A stretch of DNA of 5,263 bases from JACKGW01 sp964586025. Its GTDB lineage: Bacteria > Planctomycetota > PLA2 > JAEUHO01. Below the pieces are notes generated by a model that was given only the letters and a program-made list of their open reading frames with translations, did no database searches and was not told the DNA's origin. Location: NCBI GenBank assembly GCA_964586025.1, contig CAZPGF010000150.1, positions 1-5,263 on the forward strand, written 5' to 3'. The position numbers and the translations under genes are program-made. Within the stretch, counting starts at the first letter, position 1. Every line of letters begins with the position of its first letter. Of this stretch, positions 1 through 5,232 are shown piece after piece.

Positions 1-2
1 AG

Positions 3-1406
3 TTCAACACGTCGTGGCAGATGTACGACCGTCACCTGTACCCCGGCGGCGCGACGCGGCTCCACATGCTGCGAAAGGATCTCGGCGACGAGACGTTCTT
101 CGAAGGCGTGCGCGACTACGTGCGCACGTTCGCGGGGCGCCTGGTGGAGACGGACGACTTCCGCAAGACGTTGGAGGCGGCGTCGGGCCGCTCGCTCGGA
201 CGTTGGTTCGACCAGTGGATCCACACGCCCGGCTACCCCGCGGTGAAGGCGTCGTTCGCCCACGACGCGAATCGCGGCGTCGCGACGTTCACGATCGAGC
301 AGACCCAGGTGGACGAGAAGGCCGGAAAGAAGCCCTTCGCCTTCTCGTTAGATCTCCGCCTGGTCGTGGACGGCGTCGAGCAGGCCCACCGCGTCGCGAT
401 CGAGAACGCGAAGCACGTCATCGACGTTCCCGCCACGAAGGCGCCGGACCTGGTCGAGATCGACCCCTGCGGGAACGTCGTCATGAAGCTGGATTTCGAG
501 CCCGGCGACGCGATCCAGCGACGGCTCGTGAAGGAGGCTCGAACGGTCGTCGGGCGGATCCGCGCGGCGCGGGCGCTCTGCGCGTCCGGCAAGCGCGCGA
601 ATCTCGACGCGGTGCGCGAGGCCTACCCGACCGAGGCGTTCTGGGGCGCGCGTGTCGCGTTCGCCAAGGCCATGGGCAAGTCCGCCTCGGACGAGGCCGT
701 GACCGCCCTCGCGGACGTCCTCGCCCGCGAGGAGGACGGCATGGTGCTCGAGGCGGCGATCCGTGCCGCGTCGAACGTCCGCGACGCGCGGATCCGCGAC
801 GTGCTCGTCGATCGGCTGCACCGCGGGATCCCGCTCTACCGCGCAGCGGGTGCTGCCTACGAGATATTGGGACTGCAGCGCGAGGAGGCGCCGTTTGCGG
901 ATCTGGTCGTGGGCCTGCGCCGCGACGATCCGTACGGTTGGCAGGCGCAGGGCGCCGCGCGCGGCATCGCGAGCAGTCGGCATGCCGACGCCCTCGACGT
1001 GCTGCTCGCCCACCTCGCGCCGGGCACGCTCGGCGATCGCGTGCGCCCCACCGTCGCGCTGGCCATCGGCGGCATGGGACGTCGGCTCACCGACGGGGAC
1101 CGCGAACGCGCCGGCGAGGCGTTGGTCGATCGCCTGCGCGATCCCAACCACGTCGTCCGTTCGCGAGCCGTGATGGCCCTCGCCGCGCTCGGATGGAGCG
1201 GTGCCATCGCACCGCTCGTGGCGTACGGACGGCGCGTGTCCGACCAGGAACGCGTCGCCGTGGATCGAGCGATCGACACGATCCGCCGCGCACAGACGCC
1301 GCCGGGCAAGGCCGACGAGAAGGCGCGCGAGCAACTGGAGCAAGCGGTTCGTGCGCTCGAGGGCCGTTTGGCCAAGCTCGAAGCCCGCGCCGCAATCGAC
1401 GCCTGA
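3..1406 (+). CDS. M1-family zinc metallopeptidase (aminopeptidase N-like), C-terminal part with HEAT-like repeats; 5' end outside window
   Basis: The reading frame is open from the first bases of the window to TGA at 1404-1406, giving 467 visible residues; the true start lies upstream. Visible residues 11-85 carry the post-active-site signature of M1 peptidases: a LYPGGA motif followed by LHMLRKDLGD, then TDDFRKTLEAASG, then WFDQW and GYP. Tyr13 (codon 39-41) aligns with the catalytic tyrosine of the family's YEKG motif. The zinc motif HEXXH and the GxMEN motif must be upstream and cannot be checked. Residues about 190-420 are Ala/Leu/Arg-rich helical pairs resembling HEAT repeats, for example the segment with DPNHVVRSRAVMALAALG. 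The last 35 residues look like a charged coiled coil. M1 enzymes remove N-terminal residues from peptides. The catalytic part is a confident family call, the HEAT assignment is by pattern, and substrate and location are unknown. Confidence 0.88.
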   Translation, partial: FNTSWQMYDRHLYPGGATRLHMLRKDLGDETFFEGVRDYVRTFAGRLVETDDFRKTLEAASGRSLGRWFDQWIHTPGYPAVKASFAHDANRGVATFTIEQTQVDEKAGKKPFAFSLDLRLVVDGVEQAHRVAIENAKHVIDVPATKAPDLVEIDPCGNVVMKLDFEPGDAIQRRLVKEARTVVGRIRAARALCASGKRANLDAVREAYPTEAFWGARVAFAKAMGKSASDEAVTALADVLAREEDGMVLEAAIRAASNVRDARIRDVLVDRLHRGIPLYRAAGAAYEILGLQREEAPFADLVVGLRRDDPYGWQAQGAARGIASSRHADALDVLLAHLAPGTLGDRVRPTVALAIGGMGRRLTDGDRERAGEALVDRLRDPNHVVRSRAVMALAALGWSGAIAPLVAYGRRVSDQERVAVDRAIDTIRRAQTPPGKADEKAREQLEQAVRALEGRLAKLEARAAIDA

Positions 1407-1441
1407 CGAAAGGCGTGATGGGTCGCGAGTCCGTGCTTCGC

Positions 1442-1462
1442 TCCGCCCGCCCGGCGGGCGGA
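1442..1462 (+). terminator. GC-rich hairpin after the M1 peptidase gene, possible terminator
   Basis: TCCGCCCG at 1442-1449 is the perfect reverse complement of CGGGCGGA at 1455-1462, with a 5-nt loop that can close by one more C-G pair. It begins 36 bp after the peptidase stop codon. It is followed by AAAT rather than a T-run, so it is not a classical intrinsic terminator. It may slow polymerase, protect the 3' end, or act with Rho. Being symmetrical, it could also serve the convergent gene on the other strand. Confidence 0.4.
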
Positions 1463-1463
1463 A

Positions 1464-1582
1464 ATCCGTTCAGGTGGTCTCTGACCTTGCGGAGGTACGG
1501 CGGTGGAGGCGAAGGGAAGGCATGTCATCGGTGCTTCGGGTCGCCCCCTGCGTTGCGCGCGGAGTGCGGGGCCTGAACGGAT
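1464..1582. repeat. 11-bp perfect inverted repeat bracketing repeat copy A
   Basis: ATCCGTTCAGG at 1464-1474 is matched by its exact reverse complement CCTGAACGGAT at 1572-1582. The arms enclose 97 bp that include most of repeat copy A. The inner 9 bp of the right arm (CCTGAACGG) is also the conserved right end of copy B at 5149-5157. This layout resembles the terminal inverted repeats of a miniature mobile element, or a long-range RNA stem closing a structured domain. No clear target-site duplication is visible outside the arms. The inverted repeat is seen directly; its role is inference. Confidence 0.55.
1498..1580 (+). repeat. Dispersed intergenic repeat, copy A
   Basis: This 83-nt stretch matches, on the opposite strand, the 84-nt stretch 5149-5232. 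The first 64 nt align without gaps with 53 identities by manual count, followed by a short variable stretch with a one-base length difference and then the shared end CCTGAACGG. Exact shared blocks are CGGCGGTG, AAGGCATGTCATCGG (1517-1531), CGCCCCCTG (1542-1550) and GTTGCGCGCG (1552-1561). It lies between two convergent genes. The sequence GGTG-loop-CGCC at 1530-1545 can form a 4-bp stem with an 8-nt loop. The family is not recognised; it could be a small mobile repeat, a structured RNA, or the remnant of one. Confidence 0.7.
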
Positions 1583-1600
1583 ACACGGGCGGAGGTCGGT

Positions 1601-2224
1601 TCACCTCGTCGTGCGGCGCTGCTGGGCCGTGAACCGGGTCGCGACGACGTAGCTCAGATCGTCGAGAACGAGGACGTGAGGCGGTTCCGACGCGACGTGG
1701 GTCGGTCTGGGCCCGACGAACAGCCGGACCTCGGCGCTCTCGCCCTGGGCGATCGGAACCAGACCCTGCAGGAACGGCAGGGGACCCGCGGCGATCGGTG
1801 GGAGGTCGAGATCCGTGTCCGATCCGACGAGCCAGGGGTGGGAGAAGTCCATCAACTCGTTGGTCGGAAACCAGGTCCCCGCGACGTCGGCGAGGTGACG
1901 GGCGAAGAGACCCGCGAGCCGCGCCGGCTCCGCGGGAGGCGCATCGAACTTGAGTTCCGCCGTCGCCGAGACGAAGGGGGCCAGCAGGGGGTGCTCCCGC
2001 CCGAAGTCCACCGTCCAGACGGTGCTCGATCGGAGCGCGAACGTCTGCACACCGTCCGCGCGGATGTCCCAGACGATGGGCTCGGCCTCCTCGTTCGTCG
2101 GGTCGTCCGCGGCGACCTCCAACGCGAGGCCCTCGTGCCCTTCGCGCAGCGACAGCACGTGAAGGCCCTCGAATCCCGACTCGCCGCCGATGCCGTTGAA
2201 CCACGACAAGAACCGATCGATCAT
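1601..2224 (-). CDS. Hypothetical protein, 207 residues, unknown function
   Basis: Translation from ATG at 2224-2222 gives 207 residues ending at TGA (1603-1601). This start is preferred because GGGGAGG lies 4 nt upstream on the coding strand (2235-2229), and longer in-frame versions would run back into modA. I do not recognise the family. The product has no signal peptide or membrane segment and no cysteine, and it is acidic with five tryptophans (W8, W52, W70, W118, W131). It starts MIDRFLSWFNGIGG, alternates predicted strands and short helices (for example HVLSLREG, TVWTVDFG, AEVRLFVGP, HVLVLDDLSYVVATRF) and ends in a basic tail QQRRTTR. This suggests a small soluble cytoplasmic alpha/beta protein. 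It is divergent from modA and may share a promoter region with it, but nothing ties it to molybdate. Codon use and the strong ribosome site support a real gene. Confidence 0.75.
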   Translation of the reverse strand: MIDRFLSWFNGIGGESGFEGLHVLSLREGHEGLALEVAADDPTNEEAEPIVWDIRADGVQTFALRSSTVWTVDFGREHPLLAPFVSATAELKFDAPPAEPARLAGLFARHLADVAGTWFPTNELMDFSHPWLVGSDTDLDLPPIAAGPLPFLQGLVPIAQGESAEVRLFVGPRPTHVASEPPHVLVLDDLSYVVATRFTAQQRRTTR

Positions 2225-2282
2225 GCCGCCTCCCCGCGCATCGTAACGGGTGCGAACGAGCGTCCGTGTATCTTCCGACCCG
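2225..2282. promoter_or_regulatory. Divergent intergenic promoter region between the unknown gene and modA
   Basis: Only 58 bp separate the two start codons, so both promoters must lie here or inside the genes. For modA a possible -10 element TATCTT lies at 2269-2274, 8 bp before the ATG, with no convincing -35. For the minus-strand gene TACGAT (plus-strand 2240-2245) is a possible -10. Neither is strong. I see no ModE-like palindrome, and the space is too short for a molybdenum-cofactor riboswitch. Confidence 0.35.
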
Positions 2283-3050
2283 ATGCGATTCGCCGCCGTC
2301 GCCCTCGTCGTGTTCGCCGCCGCCTGCGGGTCGCGCCACTCGGATGCCGTCGTGGTCTTCGCTGCGGCGTCGATGACCGACATCATCGAGGAACTCGCCG
2401 ACGACTCGCCCGGCCTCGGGATCCGACCGAGTTTCGCGTCCTCGTCCGAGCTCGCGCGGCAGATCCGCGACGGGGCGCCGGCCGACGTGTTCGTCTCGGC
2501 AAGCCGCGCGTGGGCCGAGTCCCTCGCGCAGGACGGACTCCTTGGGGGAGATCTTCGCGTCATCGCGAGCAACGTCGTCGTCTGCATCGCGCCCGCCGGC
2601 ACGGAGCGGCCGTTCCCGAACGTTGCGGCGCTGCTCGCCTCGCTCGGTCCGAACGACTCGATCGGGCTCGCCGACGAGGGCGTGCCGGTCGGAGAGTACA
2701 CGCGGCAGAGCCTGCGGACGACCGGCTCGCTCGACGCCGTCCTCGCACGTGCCGTCGGGCTGAAGGACGTCCGGGCCGTGCTTCGTGCGGTCGAACGGGG
2801 CGAGTGCGCCGCGGGATTCGTCTACGCGACCGATGCGCGCGTCGCCAAGGTCCGCGTGCTGTTCGCCCTCGATCCCTCGACGCACGATCCGATCGAGATC
2901 CTCGCCGCCGTCGTCCGAGCGAGCGCACGTCCCGACGCCGCCCGTCAGGTGCTCGATGCGCTCGACGGTCCGCTCGGACGCGGGATCCTGACTCGTCGCG
3001 GGTTCGCGGTGCCCACCCGACACAGGGCGCTCGATGCCGTCGGACGCTGA
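2283..3050 (+). CDS. modA: Molybdate ABC transporter, substrate-binding protein ModA (possible lipoprotein)
   Basis: 255 residues. It binds molybdate or tungstate outside the cytoplasmic membrane and delivers it to ModB. Family marks in order: FAAASMTD (Ser30), FASSSELARQIRDGAPADVF at 51-70 (Ser53-55), GVPVGEYTRQSL at 133-144, and AGFVYATDA with Tyr181. These match the segments that supply the Ser, Ser, backbone and Tyr oxyanion ligands in known ModA proteins. The ATG at 2283 is chosen because it starts a compact secretion signal (MRFAAVALVVFAAAC) with Cys15 as a possible lipid-attachment site. The residue at -3 is Ala rather than the usual Leu, so lipidation is plausible, not certain. A GTG at 2250 in the same frame would prepend 11 polar residues. 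Neither start has a Shine-Dalgarno site. The 3' end overlaps modB by 17 bp. Confidence 0.93.
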   Translation: MRFAAVALVVFAAACGSRHSDAVVVFAAASMTDIIEELADDSPGLGIRPSFASSSELARQIRDGAPADVFVSASRAWAESLAQDGLLGGDLRVIASNVVVCIAPAGTERPFPNVAALLASLGPNDSIGLADEGVPVGEYTRQSLRTTGSLDAVLARAVGLKDVRAVLRAVERGECAAGFVYATDARVAKVRVLFALDPSTHDPIEILAAVVRASARPDAARQVLDALDGPLGRGILTRRGFAVPTRHRALDAVGR

Positions 3051-3726
3051 ACTCGAGGTCGTCCTGCTCTCGCTGCGCGTCGCGCTGCTCGCGGCGAGCG
3101 CCTCGCTCGTTCCCGCAATCCTCGTCGGTTGGGCACTCGCCCGGTGGCGCTCGCCGCTGCGCCCGTTGCTGCACGGCCTGGTGATGATGCCGCTGGTCCT
3201 GCCGCCGGTGGTCACCGGCTATCTCCTGCTGCTCGGTCTCGGTCGCAGCGGTCCGATCGGGCGGGCGTTCGAGGCCCTGACCGGCTCGCGCATCGCGTAC
3301 ACGACCGCCGCGGGCGTGATCGCCGCGGCGGTGGTCGGCTTTCCGCTCTTCGTCGAAGGGGTTCGGCTCGCGATCCTCGGCGTGGATCGACGGTTGGAGC
3401 AGGTCTCGCGCACGCTGGGCCACCGGCGCCTGTCGACCTTCGTCCGCGTCACGCTGCCGCTCGCCTCGCCCGGGATTCTTGCCGGGTTCGTCCTTTCGTT
3501 CGCGCGCGCTCTCGGCGAGTTCGGCGCGACGATCGTGCTCGCCGGCAACATCGAGGGCGAGACCCGGACCATCCCGGTCGCCGTGTACACGCTCCTCAAC
3601 CAGCCGAACAGGGAAGCCTCGATCCTCCGTCTCGTCGCGATCAGCCTGATCCTGTCCTTCCTCGCGCTGCTCGGATGCGCATGGATCGCGCGACGCGGCG
3701 CCAGAAGGGCCGGCCATGCGGATTGA
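3034..3726 (+). CDS. modB: Molybdate ABC transporter, permease ModB
   Basis: 230 residues, typical for ModB. It forms the homodimeric channel through the inner membrane, receiving oxyanion from ModA and powered by ModC. Five hydrophobic segments are visible at about 9-36, 45-70, 88-110, 145-170 and 198-219. The ModB-type stretch MMPLVLPPVVTGYLLL lies at 51-66. The cytoplasmic coupling (EAA) loop is at about 122-147, with the hallmark Gly129 in SRTLGHRR and the LPLASPGI ending. ALGEFGATIVLAGNIEGETRTIP at 159-181 is strongly conserved in the family. The ATG at 3034 lies inside the end of modA (17-bp overlap) with a weak AGGG site 6 nt upstream; no earlier in-frame start is close by. This implies translational coupling. 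The gene overlaps modC by 11 bp. Confidence 0.95.
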   Translation: MPSDAELEVVLLSLRVALLAASASLVPAILVGWALARWRSPLRPLLHGLVMMPLVLPPVVTGYLLLLGLGRSGPIGRAFEALTGSRIAYTTAAGVIAAAVVGFPLFVEGVRLAILGVDRRLEQVSRTLGHRRLSTFVRVTLPLASPGILAGFVLSFARALGEFGATIVLAGNIEGETRTIPVAVYTLLNQPNREASILRLVAISLILSFLALLGCAWIARRGARRAGHAD

Positions 3727-4774
3727 GGTCGCCCTCCGTCACCGATTCCGCGACTTCGCGTTGGACGCCGCCTTCGCTTCGGACGGTCCCGTCACCGGAA
3801 TCTTCGGTCCCAGCGGATCGGGGAAGTCCACGCTGCTCCACCTCATCGCGGGGCTGATCCCGTCGCGCGGGGCCACGGTGCGCATCGACGGGGAGTCCCT
3901 CACCGGTCTTCCGCCGGAGCGTCGCCGCGCGGCGCTCGTCCCCCAGGATCCCCTCCTGTTCCCCCACCGCAGCACGCTCCACAACCTGACCTACGCGCAG
4001 GGCGCGCGCGCCGCGCTCGCGTCGAGGGACGGTGAACGCATCCTCGACGTGCTGCGGCTCGGCGCGTTGCTCGAGCGCCGACCCTCGTCGCTCAGCGGCG
4101 GTGAGAGGCAGCGCGTCGCGCTGGGGCGGGCGTTGCTCGCGCGCCCCCGCGTCCTGCTCCTGGACGAACCGACGAGTTCCCTCGACGTCGCCTTGGCGCG
4201 CGACGTCCTCGCCCTGCTCGGCGACATCCGTCGCGCGTTCGGCACGCTCATGCTGTTCGTGACGCACCGCGCGAACGAGCTCGTGGGACTCGCCGACGAC
4301 TGTGTCGTGCTGGACGGCGGACGGCTCGTCGCGCAGGGCCCGCCGATGGAGGTCCTCGCGCGGCCGCGCACCCTCGGCGTCGCCCACCTTGCGGGCGTGG
4401 ACAACCGCCTCGCGCTGCCGGTCGCCGCTCACGCGGAGGCGGACGGCCTGTCGTGGCTCGACCTCGGCGGCGCCCGGCTGGCGGTTCCGCTTGCCGACGC
4501 GGCCGTCGGCACGGAGGTGCGCGTCGGCGTCCGCGCCGACGACGTACTGCTTTGCCGCACCGCGCCGTCGGGGATCAGCGCCCGCAACGTGCTCTCCGCC
4601 GTCGTGCGATCGATCGACCGGGCCGGCCACGACGTGCTCGTCCGCGTGGCGATCGGCGGAACCGACCTGCTCGTCCGGATCACCCCCGGCGCCCTCGCCG
4701 AACTCGCGCTCCAGCCGGAGGATCCGATCGTCGTCGTGCTCAAGTCGTCGGCGTGCCACATCCTCGACGCCTGA
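3716..4774 (+). CDS. modC: Molybdate ABC transporter, ATP-binding protein ModC with C-terminal Mop/TOBE domain
   Basis: 352 residues, the usual ModC length. It is the cytoplasmic ATPase driving molybdate import through ModB. Motifs: Walker A GPSGSGKST at 31-39; Q-loop VPQDPLLFPH with Gln77; signature LSGGERQR at 126-133; Walker B VLLLDEP with Asp150 and catalytic Glu151; H-loop FVTHR with His184. All key residues are intact. Residues about 287-350, starting SARNVLSAVV and ending VVVLKSSACHIL, match the Mop/TOBE oxyanion-binding domain, which in ModC proteins is linked to feedback inhibition by molybdate. The segment 225-285 is the linker/accessory region common in ModC. The ATG at 3716 overlaps the modB end by 11 bp and has AGAAGGG 6 nt upstream. 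The stop codon lies 9 bp from that of the convergent HPr gene. Confidence 0.96.
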   Translation: MRIEVALRHRFRDFALDAAFASDGPVTGIFGPSGSGKSTLLHLIAGLIPSRGATVRIDGESLTGLPPERRRAALVPQDPLLFPHRSTLHNLTYAQGARAALASRDGERILDVLRLGALLERRPSSLSGGERQRVALGRALLARPRVLLLDEPTSSLDVALARDVLALLGDIRRAFGTLMLFVTHRANELVGLADDCVVLDGGRLVAQGPPMEVLARPRTLGVAHLAGVDNRLALPVAAHAEADGLSWLDLGGARLAVPLADAAVGTEVRVGVRADDVLLCRTAPSGISARNVLSAVVRSIDRAGHDVLVRVAIGGTDLLVRITPGALAELALQPEDPIVVVLKSSACHILDA

Positions 4775-4785
4775 GCGGCGGCGTC
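4766..4785. terminator. Small hairpin spanning the converging modC and HPr gene ends
   Basis: GACGCC (4766-4771) pairs perfectly with GGCGTC (4780-4785) around an 8-nt loop. The hairpin sits over both stop codons, where only 9 bp separate the genes, so it would form in transcripts from either strand. There is no T-run on either side, and an alternative pairing of CGACGC at 4765 with GCGTCG at 4788 is possible. It is weak evidence for a shared bidirectional end signal. Confidence 0.25.
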
Positions 4786-5074
4786 ATGCGTCGTAGTTCG
4801 ACGTGCTCTCGATCAGGCGCGTGAGCGCGTCGATGGTGAGCGCGGCGTCCTCACCGGTCGCCACGATCTCGATCTCGCTGCCTCCCGGCACCCCGAGCGT
4901 CAGGATCTCGACGATGCTCGATGCGTCCGCCGACTGACCGCTCCAGTGGATCCGCACCACGCTGCGCGACTTCTGCACGCGCCGGGCGATCACCGTGGAC
5001 GGTCGAGCGTGAAGGCCGAGTTGGGCCGGCACCCGGACGGTCGCGCGATGGGTCGGCAACGGGGGTCGCTTCAT
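4784..5074 (-). CDS. HPr-family phosphocarrier protein
   Basis: 96 residues, close to the usual 85-90 plus a short basic N-terminal extension. HPr passes phosphate from PEP-dependent enzyme I to sugar-specific or regulatory IIA proteins. The active-site motif GLHARPST is at 20-27, with phospho-accepting His22 and Arg24. Ser53 in ASSIVEILTLGV lies 31 residues after His22, exactly the spacing between His15 and Ser46 of classical HPr, so the HPr-kinase site is also kept. GSEIEIVATGEDA at 65-77 matches the conserved C-terminal half. The ATG at 5074 is chosen because GGAGA lies 9 nt upstream; a GTG at 5131 in frame would add 19 residues unlike HPr. No enzyme I, IIA, HPr kinase or rapZ gene is visible, so a sugar-transport role cannot be claimed; a regulatory role is equally possible. 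It converges on modC. Confidence 0.9.
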   Translation of the reverse strand: MKRPPLPTHRATVRVPAQLGLHARPSTVIARRVQKSRSVVRIHWSGQSADASSIVEILTLGVPGGSEIEIVATGEDAALTIDALTRLIESTSNYDA

Positions 5075-5148
5075 GGGTGCCGGTCTCCGATGCACGGGAC
5101 TGATTGAACCATCGGCCGCCCCCGGGCGCACCGTGAGTCGTCGGGCGA

Positions 5149-5232
5149 CCGTTCAGGGGTCCGGCCGTCGCGCGCAACTCAGGGGGCGGTCTTAAACGCC
5201 GATGACATGCCTTTCCTTGGCGTTCACCGCCG
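5149..5232 (-). repeat. Dispersed intergenic repeat, copy B
   Basis: This is the minus-strand counterpart of copy A (1498-1580), upstream of and co-oriented with the HPr gene, whose start codon is 75 bp from the repeat's near end. All four exact blocks of copy A are present: CGGCGGTG, the 15-nt AAGGCATGTCATCGG (5213-5199), CGCCCCCTG and GTTGCGCGCG, plus the terminal CCTGAACGG (5157-5149). Here GGCG and CGCC flank an 8-nt loop whose sequence differs at six of eight positions from copy A, while the stem stays pairable. The left inverted-repeat arm seen beside copy A would fall at or beyond the window edge and cannot be checked. If it were part of an HPr leader it would be transcribed with it; this is unproven. 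Confidence 0.65.

Noticed and set aside
1519..1536. Sigma-54-like promoter in the conserved repeat core (GGCAT ... TGCTT)
   Set aside because: The GG and GC elements are about two bases too far apart for sigma-54, and the GC element is lost in copy B.
14..1576. A 520-residue reading frame overlapping the peptidase gene in another frame
   Set aside because: Arg/Gly/Ala-rich, low-complexity translation typical of an out-of-frame reading of GC-rich DNA; the neighbouring frame has clear M1 peptidase motifs.
1592..1607. GAGGT/ACCTC hairpin over the stop codon of the unknown gene
   Set aside because: Only 5 bp of stem and no T-run; likely chance.
2225..2282. ModE operator or molybdenum-cofactor riboswitch before modA
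   Set aside because: No ModE-type palindrome is visible and 58 bp is too short for the riboswitch.
1470..3215. A 581-residue minus-strand frame across the unknown gene and modA
   Set aside because: Lies antisense to modA and out of frame with the 207-residue gene; the translation is Arg-rich with no recognisable motif.
3641..4759. A 372-residue minus-strand frame antisense to modC
   Set aside because: modC on the plus strand has every ABC ATPase motif, and the antisense product has none of any family.
5085..5125. tRNA T-loop-like sequence GGTTCAATCA on the minus strand
   Set aside because: The flanking bases do not form a T stem, and no acceptor, D or anticodon arms are present.
5149..5232. 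Integron attC recombination site
   Set aside because: The repeat lacks the required core-site sequences at its ends and there is no cassette array or integrase.
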